Positions 19,864-33,500 of a DNA stretch of 64,000 nucleotides are shown here, in pieces. Every line of letters starts with the position of its first letter. The stretch's first letter is position 1. The position numbers and the translations under genes were made by a program. The notes under the pieces are model-generated. The model saw only the letters and a list, made by a program, of their open reading frames with translations, had not been told where the DNA came from and did no database searches. The DNA is from Rhipidocladum racemiflorum (taxonomy: Eukaryota > Streptophyta > Magnoliopsida > Poales > Poaceae). The stretch is taken from positions 13,701,666 to 13,765,665 of the forward strand of contig CM070577.1 of the NCBI GenBank assembly GCA_036346355.1, given 5' to 3'.

Positions 19864-22580
19864 CAATCACAACTTAGATAAGTTGAGATTGCACTTGAAC
19901 TCTTCCAAACTTCGAGCAAGTAAAGATTTTGTAAAACCATCAGCTACTTGATCCTTCGATGAAACAAACCGAATCTCCAACTGCCTTTTTGCAACTCTTT
20001 CTCTTACAAAGTGATAATCAATTTCGATGTGCTTTGTTCATGCATGAAACATAGGATTAGCCGATAAATAAGTAGCTCCAATATTATCACACCATAAGAT
20101 AGGTGTCTCATGCTAAGCTATCCCAAATTTAGACAGAAGAGACTCTAACCAAATTATTTCAGCAGTAGCATTGGCTAAAGATTTATACTCAGCTTCAGTA
20201 CTTGATCTAAGATACTGTGGCCTGTTTTCGAGCACTCCATGAAATCAGATTTGATCCAATAAAAATAGCAAAGCCACCTATAGACCTTCTGTTATCTATA
20301 TTACCTCCCCAATCAGCCTCAGAAAAAACACTTAAATGCATAGATGAAGATCTTCTAAGTGTCAACCCAACACCCAAAGTGTTCTTGACATATCTCAACA
20401 TTCGCTTATCAGCCGACCAATGTATAGTAGTGGGCGCATGAAGAAACTAACAAACTTTGTTAACAGAGAAGGCTAGATCAGGTCTTGTAAGTGTCAGATA
20501 CTGAAATGCTCCCACAATACTCCTAAATTTGGTACCATCTTCTGTTCCCAGAAGATCACCTTCATGTGCATATAATTTTTCTAAGGTAAATAGTGGTGTT
20601 GGCGATGGCTTGCAATCTTTCATACCCACACGCCTCAATAAATCAGATGCATATTTCTCTTGTGATAGCAATATACCATCTTGTATCTTCTTTACTTCAA
20701 TTCCTAAGAAAAAAATGTACATCTCCCAGATCTTTAAGTGCAAAGTTAGAGCCCAAATCTTGTAATAGTGTTGTTATTGCTTTACTAGATGAGCTAGTAA
20801 CAATAATGTTATCCACATAAATAAGAACAAATATAATTATTCCTGATTTGTTGTAAATAAATAAGGATTTGTCAAACTTTGAAGATTTGAAGCCATATTC
20901 TTGTAGTTTTGTTGACAAACGAGAATACCATGCTTTTGGTGCTTGCTTTAAACCATAGATAGCTTTGTCCAACTTAAATACATGATGCGGGGTATGATTA
21001 TTTTCATAGCCTGGTGGTTGCCTCATGTATACCACCTCTTCCAGAACGCCGCATTCTGAACATCCAATTGCCTCAAACACTAGCCTCTTATAACTGCAAT
21101 GGCTAGGACAAGACGAATAGTTGCAATTTTTACAATTGGGCTAAAAGTATCTTCATAATCTATGCCATACCTTTGTTTAAAGCCTTTCGCTACTAGTCGA
21201 GCTTTGTATCTGTCAATGGCGCCATCCGCTTTCCTTTTAATTCTGTATACCCACTTGCAGTCTATCACATTTTTACCTTGTTGTGCAGGAACTAGATGCC
21301 AAGTCTTATTTTTGATAAGTGCGTGATATTCATCATACATAGCCTTCTTCTAACTAGGTTCCCTCAGTGCTTCGTACCAATTCGCTGGTTCACCAACAAC
21401 ACTCAGGAATCCATACCGAATTGTCCCATCTGTGTACCACTTTGGTTTTACAATCCATGTCGTGCACATGTGATAGGTCCTGTAGGAGGTGCTGGTGCTG
21501 TTGGCGTAAAAGATCCGACTGGGCTAACAGTAGAATCAGCTTTGGTAAAGGGAACCGTTGCGTCTGGTGCACTGGATTGGGCAGCAAGTTCATCGCCGAG
21601 TCCTGTACTGGTGTTGTCGCCCCCTACAGCCAACGTGTCATGGACAGAAGCTCTAGAAGAATCAGCTTCCGAGCTACCGCCAGCAGGAAGCCATCTTTTA
21701 TCAGGATTTGTATTCAGATTTTCTTGAGTGAGTCCAGAATTGTGACGAGCTGTTGCCTGCGGATCAAGAAACATAGTGGAACCATAAACTAAAGTATGAC
21801 CATTAGTCATAGAATCAGCAAAATTGTCACCCCCTGGATTTTGTAAGTGCTCAGGTAAAAGAAGAATTTCATGTCTTAGACGAGCACCAGCATTTTGATG
21901 GAGCTGTGCAAAAGGAAAAATGGACTCGTCAAATACTACATCTCGCGAGATGTATACACGGCCAGAGGAAGGATCAAGACACTTAAATCCTTTATGAAGA
22001 GCGCTATAGCCAAGAAAAACACACTGAATAGAGTGGAAGACAGTTTTCTAGTGTTATAAGGTCTCAAATTGGGCCAACATGCACATCCAAAAATACAAAG
22101 AGAAGTATAATCAGGCTTAGTTCCATGAATTTTTTTCTGTAGGAGATTGAAAGTTGATGACTTTACTGGGCAGAATATTAATTAGATATGTAGCTATGAG
22201 AAAAGCTTCATCCCAAAATTTCTAAGGCATAGATGCGTTTGCTAAGAGAGCCAAGCCAACTTCAACAATGTGGCGATGTTTTCTTTTAGCGGAGCCATTT
22301 TGCTGATGGAGCATGGGGGCAAGAAACATGATGAGTAACGCCAATGTGTTGAAAAAAAAATTTAATTTCTCATATTCACCACCCCAATCTGTCTGCATGG
22401 TTTTGATCTTCTTGTCAAATTTCCTTTCAACAAGGTTTTGAAAGTTGCGAAACACTTGGAACACATCAGATTTTTTTTTTGATAAGATAGATCCAAGTAT
22501 ATTTGCTAAAGTCATCAATGAAGCTCACCTAATAAACATGACATCCAACAGAAATAGGAGTTGGCCCCATACATAAGAGA
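19864..22580 (-). pseudogene. Copia element G pol: integrase, reverse transcriptase, RNase H
   Basis: Minus-strand Ty1/copia pol in broken frames. From 22575 down: GPTPISVGCHVY, an in-frame TAG, VSFIDDFSKYTW, then KIKTMQTDWGGEYEKLNFFF and NGSAKRKHRHIVEV, where the catalytic Glu is Lys. RT: CKWVYRIKRKADGAIDRYKA, GFKQRYGIDYEDTFSPIVK, FKLDKAIYGLKQAPKAWYSR and LIYVDNIIVTSSS, with the second Asp of YVDD changed to Asn (consistent with C-to-T change on one strand). RNase H: FSEADWGGNIDNRRSIGGF and SWSARKQATVS. A CCHC gag and protease are absent because the element joins gypsy sequence at about 22580. The LTR is at 19691-19855. Confidence 0.87.
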
Positions 22581-25060
22581 AAACGAGTTCTTACTAGAAT
22601 CACAAATTGACTCCTTACTAAACTCACAGATTGTTTCAACACCATGCTCGTTTTAATGAGATCTTCATCGGACTTACCCAACTTTTTGCAAGTCAAATAA
22701 GGCATTAGATTAACAGTTGCCCCACCTTCCATCAGCATCATTGATATTGGCTTGCCATTAATATAGCCTTTTAAATACAACAGCTTCAAATGCCGATGAT
22801 CATCTTGAGGCTTTTTCAAAGTTAGCATCCTATGAAACCAAGCATAATTGTGCAAATGATTCTTTAGCCGATGGTGCACATACTTTGAATTTTGCAGGTA
22901 AGGTAAAACCACGTTGATGTCCATTGGCGGTGGTGAATCAATGTGAATAATTGGGGACTCTAAATCGTTGGCCGAATCGAATTCCTCCCCAATGACTTCT
23001 TTTTTTCCTCCACTCCTTGACAAGCTTAATAGGACGAAGCTCATTAAAATCTTTATCCCTTTTCTTTTAACAATTGGCCTCTCTCAGCTCTTGAGTTCTC
23101 AAATGTTAAAGCCGTCTCCTTTGTGATTTGCTCAGCCTTGGATGACACCATCGTGGTCGAGGCTCAATGAACTTTCGCATCTTGCCAATCAAGTCCTCGC
23201 GCCCTTGGTCCGATTCCTATTGAGCTTGTATTGGCTTAACAATTCTCTTATGGACTGGCTTTCTTTGGTTGTCTGCTTGTAGATCTCAGGCTAATCTGGA
23301 CAACCTTTCTTTAGCCAATTGACGGTGCTCTTGCTCTTGAAAGGGATAATGTTGCATCAAACAAACATATGGCAATGGCAAAGCCAATCCCCTCTCCGAG
23401 CAGAATTGCCAAAAAGGACACCGCTCATGGGTCCTTTCAGCAACAATTGGCCGATGTGCTGTAGATCTTGATTCCTCCTTTCATACTTAGCCAATAATTG
23501 AGAAAATGTTGACTTAGATTTTTGTATCAGCATTCATGGTGACACAGATTTTTCAGCCCTATACCATTTGCCAACCTCGAGTTCTCCCTAGGTTTTATGG
23601 TCCTAGAGTTTTTAACTTTATGGTCAGTCTCGATATGAATGGACTCGACTGTGATCTTAATAGTTTCCTCGCCCATTGCAGTTGTCTTTATGTCGGCCTG
23701 TCTAGCTGTCTTAGCCGATATTGACAACGAGCGGATCTCATCCCATGCTAACTCTTTCCCTTTCGCTGAACAGTTGACCATGTTGACTGGAAAAGGATTG
23801 GCATCCAATTGTATTACCGGCTCCTCAGCAAATTTTAACCAGCCGTCTTTAATACCCGATTGAATTTGTTTATAAAAGATATTGCAGTCATTAGTATTAT
23901 GAGAAGAAGAATGATGCCACTTACAATATCCGCTTTTTGATTTCTTCATCCGATGGTATTGTGTGACCCTTAGGCAATCGTATGATTTTTTCTTGCAATG
24001 ATAAGTCAAAAATACGATCACACATTGTGACATCAAAAGCATATTTAATTTCGGACTTTGCCTTGGTCAATTTAAGCTAAGAACAGACCAGGGACTTTTT
24101 GTTTCCCTTAACCCATTCGACTATATTTACCTCAGTCTCATCTTCGTCAGATGAACTACCCGACTCATTCAACAAGGTTAACTTTAGACTTCTCCTTATC
24201 TTTGTCATTCTTGAATCAATCCTTAAAACCTTTGTTTTCAAAAAATCATCTCTTAGGCTGATACTCTATGCAGCAGGTAACATAAGTCAGTGAACTTCTG
24301 ACCACCGAATTTCTCCTTCAAAGGAGGAATTAACCATTGAGAAGCTAGATCGGCCAACTGGTTATCGGGTAATGTAATACTAAAGCATCAATTTCTAACT
24401 TCCCTAAACCTTTTAACATAATCAGTCATCGATTCCCCAAACTTATGTCTAACAGAGCTCAAATCTAATATCGTTAACTCTAAACTCCTGCAGAAAAAGT
24501 ACTCATGGAATCAGTTTTCCAAATCAACCAAGTGTTGATCGAATTTGAGGGTAATGTAGTAAATCAAGTAAAAGCCCAAACAATGATAAGGGAAACAATT
24601 CACTTTCAATCTATCAAACTAGGCTGCCTTGCCGCACTATGCCACAAAGCGTCCGATATGCTCTAGTGTTGTCATGAAATCATCCCCTGAAAATTTTAGA
24701 AAATCGGGTACGCTATACCCATTAGGATACGGAATCCCATCGATGTAGTCGATGTATGGCTTCCTATAGTTGATAGTCCGCCCCTTTTGTTGAATGCCGA
24801 ACTGATCCCTCAGCACAGCGCTAACTGCCTCAAGCCAATCAGTTTCTTTGACCGATGCCACTCGTGCTTGAGGTGCCTTCCAACTAGCAGCAACTTCACT
24901 ATGCTGCCCCCCGAGTGCAAACTCGGACTGGCATTGTAGCAGGGGTTGTATTGGTGCGCGTGGTTGCTCAATGTCGGTTCAGATAGTGGAACAAATGGCT
25001 CTGCCATTTTGTTGGAACCAACGTCTATACTCCGTCAAACTAGCTGGATCAAAAGTGTTA
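22581..25060 (-). pseudogene. Gypsy element F gag and protease fragment
   Basis: Minus strand. 25057-24637 reads as gag: DPASLTEYRRWFQQNGRA in one frame, AEPFVPLSEPTL, then TINYRKPYIDYIDGIPYPNG and SVPDFLKFSGDDF, a phrase common to a group of grass gypsy gag proteins. 24042-23527 has a zinc-knuckle-like YCKWHHSSSHNTNDCNIF. 23044-22600 ends in the aspartic protease region with LMEGGATVNLMPYLTCKKLG, where Glu stands in place of the expected catalytic Asp. Many frame shifts; RT and integrase are absent. The 5' end stops at about 25060 against a copia-type LTR. The fusion with copia element G probably reflects nested insertion plus deletion. Confidence 0.78.
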
Positions 25061-25136
25061 GATAGTATCCTAGTATATAGACTGTTAGCCTTGTATAGAT
25101 ATTGCCTAATATAGGCTTTCCCTCTGTACCCTCATG

Positions 25137-25182
<46 letters not shown>

Positions 25183-25224
25183 CTGGCCCATTGGCCTCAT
25201 ATTGAATACAAGTGCTAAGGGTTA
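25057..25224 (+). mobile_element. LTR-like segment of a copia-type element
   Basis: It begins TGTTAGATAGTATCCTAG, continues with CCCTCTGTACCCTCATG, a (CATA)n/(TA)n run, and TTGGCCTCATATTGAATAC, a layout typical of short copia LTRs. No partner LTR, target duplication or primer site was found, so the right limit is a guess. Confidence 0.4.
25137..25182. repeat. (CATA)n/(TA)n microsatellite
   Basis: About seven ACAT/CATA units run directly into a TA run within the LTR-like segment. Confidence 0.95.
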
Positions 25225-26002
25225 GGTTCCTCATCAGCGTTGCACTTGCGCCTCTTCTTTTTTCGGCGGCTTGTCTCATTGCCTTTGCTCCTCCTCCCGC
25301 CGGCCGGCCGCCTTACCTGTTGCCAGGTTGTTCTCCAGCCGCATCTCTTCCGGCTAGATCTGCTGGTGGAGGAGATCGATCGTGACATCTCTTCTGGCCG
25401 GATCTGCTGGTGGAGATCGACCTTGACACCTGCCACTGCGGAGGCTAACGAAGGCCTACCGACAACCACTTTCACCGACGTCGCTCAGTCCGCCCGCGAC
25501 GCCAGCGTGTTTACGCACCGGCCGGGCCACCACATCGACGCGCCTCCTGGCCAACCTTCCCAAGGTGTCACGCGGCTTCTCCGACTCTGCCTCGCACTCT
25601 AGCGCGCCGCCTCCCACCAGGCGCGGCCAGCCTCTCACGTCGTTTCAACCGCTCTGTCTCCGACTGCCTCTACCGCCCGTCGGTGACGTGCCGCTGGCTT
25701 CCCGTTGACTACCGTGGCCTAAGCCGTCCGCTTCCCTTCGGCTAGCCCGGCCAACCGCCCCATTGACTGCTCACCGGCCATCGCCCCGCTTCCGGACGCC
25801 TGCTCATCGGCCAGCAGCAGAGTTGGCATCACTACCCACTGTAACCAAGAAACTCATCTCCCTGCTAGAACTTTTCACCTCTATTAATTGTTCGTCCTTG
25901 CTTACCTCAGACTCTACCCACCAACATCAAACCAAAATGAAGGTTTAGAAGCATTACTTTTTTAAACTTGCACAAATATTAAAGCATGAATGAAGGATAG
26001 AT
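25225..26002 (+). other. GC-rich sequence downstream of the copia-like LTR
   Basis: CG-rich up to about 25800, with a repeated phrase (GGATCTGCTGGTGGAG at about 25355 and 25399), then AT-rich. Frames exist on both strands, but none shows a recognisable retroelement or gene motif. It may be the leader and start of a truncated copia element or a captured gene fragment. Confidence 0.3.
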
Positions 26003-27015
26003 TGAAACAACCCTAAAATTCAAAAGCCTTGCATTTGGATTCTTCTTTTTGAAATTCGAATTTGGAATTGTTTTCGTCTTTTTTGCTTTGGGCCGATTCC
26101 TTTGCTCTTGGGCCTTCGGCCTATCTTCCTCCGGCCCGAACTGGCCTGCTCCCTCGGCCCAGCTGGCCTGCCAGCTGCGTGGCCCAGCCCGCCACGAGCG
26201 ACCCATAGCCACCGGCAACGGTGCCGCAGCCACCCTCGCACCACGCGCCACCGCTACCAAGACGCCCCCACCGCTTGGTCGCTCGGCTGCCAGACTCGCA
26301 CCATGCGCCGCCATGATGCATACCGCCGCTTTGTCGACCCACCGCTCGTGCCGCTGCATCGCCTCGCTTGAGCTCCTATAAAGCCCCCTTAGCTACCGCT
26401 GTAACTCGCTTCGCCGCCGCTAACCGGTGAGCTCTCTCTCTCCTCGCTGTCCTCACCCGCCGCCGCCACTCCACGTCGCCGCCGCCTCGCCTTGCGCCTA
26501 ACCCTAGAGCGCTACGCTGGGCGACCAACAGCCGCTTGCCTCCTCTCACCTCATGCGTTGGCCTAGTGGCCTAGTTCGCTCGCCACGCCGCCAGCGCTCG
26601 CCGTTGGGCCGATTTCGCGCTCAAGCCAACCCACCACTGTTCAAAGCCGTTTCCAATTTTTGGATTTTTAATATTGATTAATATATCCAAAATTTCGTTT
26701 TTAATCCAGAAAAATCTCAAAAAATCCCGGAATACTCAGAAACCATGAAAAAACATATTCTGAACCATTTTGCGCCACTGAGTCCAAAAATGATCTCCGC
26801 TCCGCAATCTGAAGCTCCCAAAATTCCAAAATGACCATTTTGCCCTCCGAATCTCTTCCGGCCAGTATTCGGTTTTCGTTTCAAATTCCGTTTTCGTTTT
26901 CGTTTTCATTTTCGATTATTGTTTTTCGTTTATTTATTGTTGTTCGCCTCTTTTGCGCTAGATTCGATCATTGAGCCACCGCAAGAGCATGAGCAGTGCC
27001 TGTAGCAGGAGCTAG
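26003..27015 (+). mobile_element. LTR of gypsy family C, left part
   Basis: It begins TGAAACAACCCTAAAATTC and carries a probable TATA box (TATAAAG, 26377-26383) followed by a CG-rich leader. It is interrupted at 27015/27016 by solo LTR A3, whose 5-bp target duplication GCTAG (27011-27015) is family C sequence. It continues at 44638 and ends at 46143 with CCAACA. Joined length would be about 2.5 kb. No matching duplication flanks the outer ends (TAGAT against GCTAA), so how this LTR came to stand alone is unclear. Confidence 0.65.
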
Positions 27016-28381
27016 TGTAACACCCTAATTTTTGTTTTTCATGAAATTAGATGTTATTTTACACTCTGGTGAATTTTTGGAATTTTCTGGAATTTATTTG
27101 GAATTAATTTGAATTTATTATATATTGAATTAATTAAAGAAATAAAAATTTCAAATGAAGTTTTGTGGGAAATATTTTATTTAGGTCCAAAATGTTTCAA
27201 AATATTTTCCATAATTTTTCTGGAATTTTTCCGAGTATTTTGCTATTTTTCTGGATTTATTTGAATTTTCTATGAATTATTGAATAATTAAAATCGCTGG
27301 AAAATCGAGTTGGTTTTACTGTTCATCCGACCGAGTCTGAGTCAGACTCGAGTTCGAGTCCGACCCGAGCCACGTGATCGAGCCGAACCCGCTCGGCCGA
27401 ACCCTAACCGCGTGACCGTTGGATCTTGATCCAACGGCCACGATTGAGCCACGTCACCCAGACCCGAGCCTGACCGAGCCAGCCAGCTCACCGAGTCGGA
27501 CCCGAGTCCAACTCATGCGACCGTTGGATCTTGATCCAACGGCTCTCGTTGAGCCACGTCACCCAATCCGAGTTGGAGTCGGATTCCGCCACCGCAACCG
27601 GGTGAACATCGGTCTCCGCGCGATTCACGGAAGCCGAGGCCCCTATTTAATGCGCCGCCACCCATGTCGTGAAGCCCACTTCATTGCACACCCGAAGCCC
27701 TAGCTCGTGTCGCCTGAGCCGCCGCCGTTCGCCCGCGCGAGCTCGCCGGAGTTGGAAGCCCGTTCCGCCGCGTTCTTTTGCCGATTCCGCCGCCGTCCGT
27801 CGTCCATCGCCACCGTTGACCCCAGATCCGGACTCCCCGCGTCGAGCCGCACCCGTGGGTATATCTCACTTCGCCGGAGCATGCCCCAGACGCCGTCCGA
27901 GTGGTTGTCGTCCCCCGCGCCGGTGACCCCGCTCCGCCGCACGCCATCGCCGGACCTCGAGCTCTGCCAGCCGTCTGATCAGGATCCGAGGGCCCAGATT
28001 GCGCCACGTCACTCACGGTGAGATCCACGTGCTAACCCCAGATCCAATCTCAGCCGTTAGATCTAGATCGTACGGTTAGCGTTAGCCGCGTTATACGCGT
28101 TAGATTGGATCTCGACCGTCCGATCGAGATCCAACGGTCTGGATTGACCGCGTTTACCCCAAACGCGTGAAACCAGATCCAATCTGGGCCGTTGATTTTC
28201 AAATCAACGGCCGAGATCAAGCCACGTGGCCGGGAGGCCGACCGTCGCGATCGGCCACGGTCGCGTGGCGATGGGTACGTGTCTCGACATCCTGCCGCCG
28301 ACAGATCGGCCCACATGTCAGTGACATGTGGAGCCGTGGGCCGAGTCCACGGTGGACCGAGCCGAGCCGTGGGCCGAGTCC
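27016..28381 (+). mobile_element. Solo LTR of gypsy family A (copy A3), left part
   Basis: It begins TGTAACACCC and stays colinear with LTR A1 through the AT-rich start, the palindromes (27416-27437, 27521-27542), the TATTTAA box near 27647 and the CACATGTCAGTGACATGT region. At about 28381 it switches abruptly to family B pol sequence (TGAGATTCGGAGTTTTC). The last 184 bp of the same LTR reappear at 44454-44637. GCTAG flanks the two outer ends (27011-27015 and 44638-44642), showing they are one insertion. About 1.9 kb of the middle is deleted. Confidence 0.9.
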
Positions 28382-30502
28382 GTGAGATTCGGAGTTTTCT
28401 CGGTCTTGCCGGATACTATCGCCGGTTTATCGAGAACTTCTCCAAGATTGCTAAGCCAATGACAGCGCTACTCAAGAAGGAGAAGAAATTTGAGTGGTCA
28501 CCTGGTTGTGAGTCCAGTTTTCAGGAGCTGAAGAATAGACTCACCACTGCACCAGTGTTGGTCCTTCCTGACATTCACAAGAACTTCGATGTCTATTGTG
28601 ATGCATCCCGTCTTGGACTTGGTTGTGTGTTGATGCAGGAGGGCAAAGTGGTTGCTTATGCTTCTCGACAGCTAAAGCCTCATGAAGCCAATTACCCGAC
28701 GCATGATTTGGAGCTTGCAGCTGTTGCTCATGCTCTCAAGCTGTGGCGACATTATCTCATAGGAAACAGATGTGAGATCTACACCGACCACAAAAGCTTA
28801 AAGTACTTCTTTTCGCAGCCAGATCTGAATTTGAGACAAATCGATGGCTAGAGCTGATCAAAGATTATGATTTGGGTATTCATTACCATCCTGGCAAGGC
28901 GAATGTGGTTGCAGATGCCCTCAGTCGCAAGCTGCACACAGTGAATGCCTTGGGTGTCATTGGCCAGTCTCAGCTGGTTGAAGAGTTTCAAGCTCAATCT
29001 AGAAGTGGTTGAGTATGGTTACATTTCGCTTTAGCCGTACAACCCACTCTAGAGTCTCAGATTCGTGCAGCTCAACTCCAAGATGATGCCGTGATTGAGA
29101 TTAGACGCCAGCTTGGATCAAGATGGCGCATCTCCGTGTTTCTATGAGGGGTCCAATGGGCTGATCATGCATGGGCGGCAGATGTATGTCCTGTGATGAT
29201 ATAGAGATCAAGGAGTTGATCTCGTCGAAGCCCATGATACCCCTCTCTGCTCATCCTGGCGGCACCAAGATGTACCAGACCTTCGCAGTAATTACGGTGG
29301 CCAGGTATGAAGGAGATCGCGGCTCATGTGGCACATTGTGATGTGTGCCACGTGTCAAGGCTGAACATCAAAGGCCACCGGATTACTTCAGCCATTGCAG
29401 ATCCCTCGAGTGGAAGTGGGAAGAGATTGGGATGGATTTCATTACCGCCTACCGAGGTCCTCCGCCGGCCACGACTCTATTTGGGTGATCATTGACCGTC
29501 GACCAAGGTAGCTCATTTCATCCCGATTCGTACCACCTATTCTAGAGCCAAGCTAGCGGAACTCTATTTGCATAATATTGTTCGGCTCCATGGAGTTCCA
29601 AAAGTCATAGTCTCTCGACCGTGGTTCGCAGCTTCACCTCCAGATTTTGGGAGAGTTTGCAGTCCATTCTTGGCACTAAGCTATCCTTCAAGATCGCTTA
29701 CCATCCCCAAACTGACTGACAGACGGAAAGGGCAAACCAAATCCTTGAAGACATGCTAAGGGCTTGTGTGTCAGTGCTACAAAGAAGTCGTGGGAGAAAT
29801 GCTTGCCATTTGGAAGTTCTCCTACAACAACAATCATCAAGTCGGTCTTGAGATGTCGCTTCGAGGCTCTTTATGGCAAGAAGTGCAGAACGCCCTTGTT
29901 TTGGTCCGAGGTTGGTGAGAGGCAATTCTTCTGACCAGCTATGATTGAAGAGGCCGGAAGGCAAGTTAGCTTGATTCGAGACCGGTGAAAGAAGCTCGGC
30001 CTCGTCGGAAGAGCTACGCCGATCGCCGCCGCCGCGAGTTGAGCTTTGAGGTGGGTGACTTTGTCTACCTCAAGGTCTCACCACTCCGCGGCACTCGCAG
30101 ATTTCAAGTCCGCGGAAGCTAACTCCGCGATACATCGGTCCGCTCAGATTCTCGAGAAGGTTGGTGTTGTAGCTTATCGACTTGAGCTACCACCACATCT
30201 TTCTGACGCTCACGATGTATTCCACGTATCCCACCAAGAAGAGTCTTGGATTCCATCGTAAGTCACTCAATTGGACCATCTTGATCTGCAACCTGATCTT
30301 TCGTATCGAGAATATCCAGCCAGATTCTCGAGACACCGAGCGTCATACTCGCGATCGGGTTATCAAGATGCTCGTGGTCCAAAGGAGCAACCATTCGTAA
30401 GATGAAGCCACGTGGGAACGTGAAGATCATATCCAAGACGAGTACCCGACTTCCTTCGAGAGCGTTAGCAATCTCGAGGACGAGATTTTTGTAAGGGGTA
30501 GA
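28382..30502 (+). pseudogene. Gypsy family B, partial pol (RNase H to chromodomain-like end)
   Basis: It starts mid-gene at EIRSFLGLAGYYRRFIENFSK and runs in one frame to about 28850: FDVYCDASRLGLGCVLMQEG, VAYASRQLKPHEANYPTHDLEL, IYTDHKSLKYFFSQPDLNL. Integrase follows in broken frames (CDVCHVSRLNIKGH, VDQGSSFHPDS-like remnants, LHNIVRLHGVPKVIVSR), then SYADRRRRELSFEVGDFVYLKV. It parallels 37820-39953 of the complete B copy almost base for base, including some of the same small defects. Gag, protease and RT are missing because of the deletion at 28381. It is directly followed by LTR B1, so it is the end of an upstream unit in a tandem B array. Confidence 0.88.
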
Positions 30503-33500
30503 TCGTAATATCCCGAGTATTTCTATACTCGAGTCATCAGACATTTGTACTCAAACACTATTCAATAATACACTGTTCTTGTGTGTTTCGTATTTTGAGC
30601 CGAGTAGACTCGATCGATCCAAAAGAACCCTTTAACTTAATTAAACTCACTCAAAATCAAATCGAGTTCAATTGCGGTTCGTAGTTGTCCTTTTGGACAA
30701 ATTGGAAATTTAGGAAATTAAATGTCTAAAAGTCCTCAAAAACTATCCAAAATATCTTAGAAATATTCAAAATCAGCTTTAGATGTTTGAATCTTCAAGT
30801 TTTGGCATTGGACCAAAATGCCCTCCATAAGTGCATAGTGCCCACATGTGTTTTAAGCCACTCCAAGCCTCCAACCAGCCATTTCCTTATTTCCCCACCT
30901 CCTCCCACACGTCTTGAGCAAGGAGAAGGAGAAAGAGAAGAAGAAGGCCACCCAAATCCGCGGATTCCGGGCGATTCAACCGACGAAAATCGAATCGGAG
31001 GCTGGATTTGGCGTCCTCATCGCGTTCCCCATCTTCTCAACCCCTTCAAGTGAGTATTCCATCGAGATTCATCGATGTCTCTTGGAGTTCCCGTGGTGCT
31101 TTTGGCGATCCGACCGATTTCTTGACTCCTGTCGATCCTCTTGCCGTAGCTACGACTCTTTTCTCCTGTAGCTTCGCATTTCATCAAGTTTTCCCAAACC
31201 CTAGCCTAGGCCATGTCTAGGTACCATGTGTTCAACGACGCATAGCAATTTCGCTTTAAAATCTAGACTCAGTCGCCGTTAGGTCCGTTTAACTCTATAG
31301 TCGACACGGCTTTTAGCCATCTTCAAAATCGAGCATGCTCTCGCTTAGGTCTTCGGTTTGTCGGAGTTCTAGTGAGGTAGAGCATGTATAGATTTTTCCC
31401 ATAGCACTTCGTAGCTAGAGCCGCTATCGGAAGAATCGAATTCAATTACGATGCCGGATTTTATTTTATTTAATTAGGTGTTAAGTGTTTTCACAAAATA
31501 CTAGGAGTCCGTGAGCTTGAATCGACGATTCTATTAGCTCTTCCGATAGCCGTAGTCGCGATCGTAAGAGTCGAATTCAATTTGTCGCATCCTACACAAA
31601 GTTGTCACTCTAGGTCACTCTATTTGCGAAAAATCGTAGAGGTCCGATGACCAAATGGATAGCCCCTATAGCTTTCTAGCTAGTAGAAACCCGATAAAAA
31701 ATACGGAGTTTAGTTTTGACCATTTTGCAAGATACTTTGCTGCTCTAGGTCTCAATTGGTTGAATAAAATCCTAGAGCTCCTGAGCACGAATCGACTTCA
31801 CCATTAGTCTTCTTAGAGGCTAAAAGCAGTGGCTAAAAATGCTAGATTTGCATTTTAGCACTTCGTATTTTATTTTAATAATTAGAGGGCCCAAAGCCGT
31901 TCTTGGCTTTTCGCTTGATTCGCCTCGTTTAAGGTCCCTAAGGTTGAAAGCATGCTTCACGTGTGCTTTAGATCCCATTTTGGCCCTTTTCCTGACTTTT
32001 TGTCGCCGGGTAAATACCGGAGTTACGCCGGACGCTTGATCAAAAATCCGGTAGGTTAAGTCAATTTTGGCGGTGATTGGCTCCGATAAGTCATTATTAC
32101 CTCCAAGTGTCTAGCTGCGGGTCCAGAACGGTTTCACGACATTCTTGATCAAAACGACCTTTTGACGGTTTTGATCGCTTTTGGTCGATTAACTGGTCGC
32201 TTTGATCGCTTTTGGCCGCTTTTGCGAATTCGATGCAAATTGCTAATCTACCGAGCGCTTTAGTTAGGTGTTGAGTGTTCAACCCGATCGGGGAACCCAC
32301 ACGCGATTCGATCGCGTTTGGACTCAATACGACTCAAAAGCGGTTTTGTCGGAAATTACTCCGCGGTTTTCATTTTGATTCAATTTTGGTCAATTTCATT
32401 AGGAATTGCTTTGCAACCGATCCAACTAAGTCCTAAATATCTTGCTTTAGCTTGTTGCGTTGTCGGAAACCTGTTTTGCGCAAAAATCCGCAAAATTGGC
32501 CGCTTAACGGATTTCCGACAAAACGATCGCTTTACTGCTTCGGCAAATTTGTCGCTTTTAGGGCCGAAAGGTTTTTCTTCGATCTTTCGAGCGTTTTAGC
32601 ACCTAGTTATGTACCTGAGGCCATATTGAGGCTCCACATGCAAATTTAATTGCATTTGTCTTCAATTTACGTATTTTTATTCACGAGGTAAAGAATACGC
32701 CTTTTTCGCTGCTTTAGCTCGGTTGATCATTTCAACTTCAAACAAGTTCCAATAAGTCCCATTAGGTATGTTATACCTATTTTTAGGTATTTCACTAAGT
32801 TTAGTTGGGTTTTACTTCATTTTGCACGTTTTAATCCATTTTGGCACTTGTTCGGCCGAAATGGACATAATAGGTCATAGTTTCACATTTTCTTTGTTTT
32901 CTTCATTTCTTTCTCCTTTAAATATTTAAGTGGATCTTATTTGATGTTTAGTTGGCATTTGTGCATTTAAATCTTGCTTTTGCTAAGTTGTATTTCTTTT
33001 TGTCGTTTTTGTTGCTTTGACCGATTAGAGGCTAGCGAGTCGGGCTTCGCCTCGAACGACCCGAACATCATCCCGGACATCACCAAAGTGCAACAACAAG
33101 GCAAGCACCTCCTTTGACCATCTTGAAACCTATATTTCACGATGTTTACTTTGATTTCTCAAACTATATGCATTGTTTATATTCAGTAAAGTGCTAGTTT
33201 GTGGGAATGGTAGATATACCTTGTTTTGGTGGTTTTTCCTCAATTAAATTCCCAGTGTTCATTTTTAGCCTTAGTAGGGTTGGACAATTAATAAACTGTC
33301 ACTTGGGTATAAACGACTTAGTAAATGCATATGCTTAGACACCGCAATAGAGATGAGCAAAGTCACTCATTTACCAAATGCTCAAAACTTATGATAATTG
33401 TAATCGGTTTTGGAAATGTTTTGGAAATGTGACTTGTAAAGGTAATTTGATAAAAATGTGCGGTGTCTAGTTGGTAATTAGACTTGGCGGGAGGTATAAT

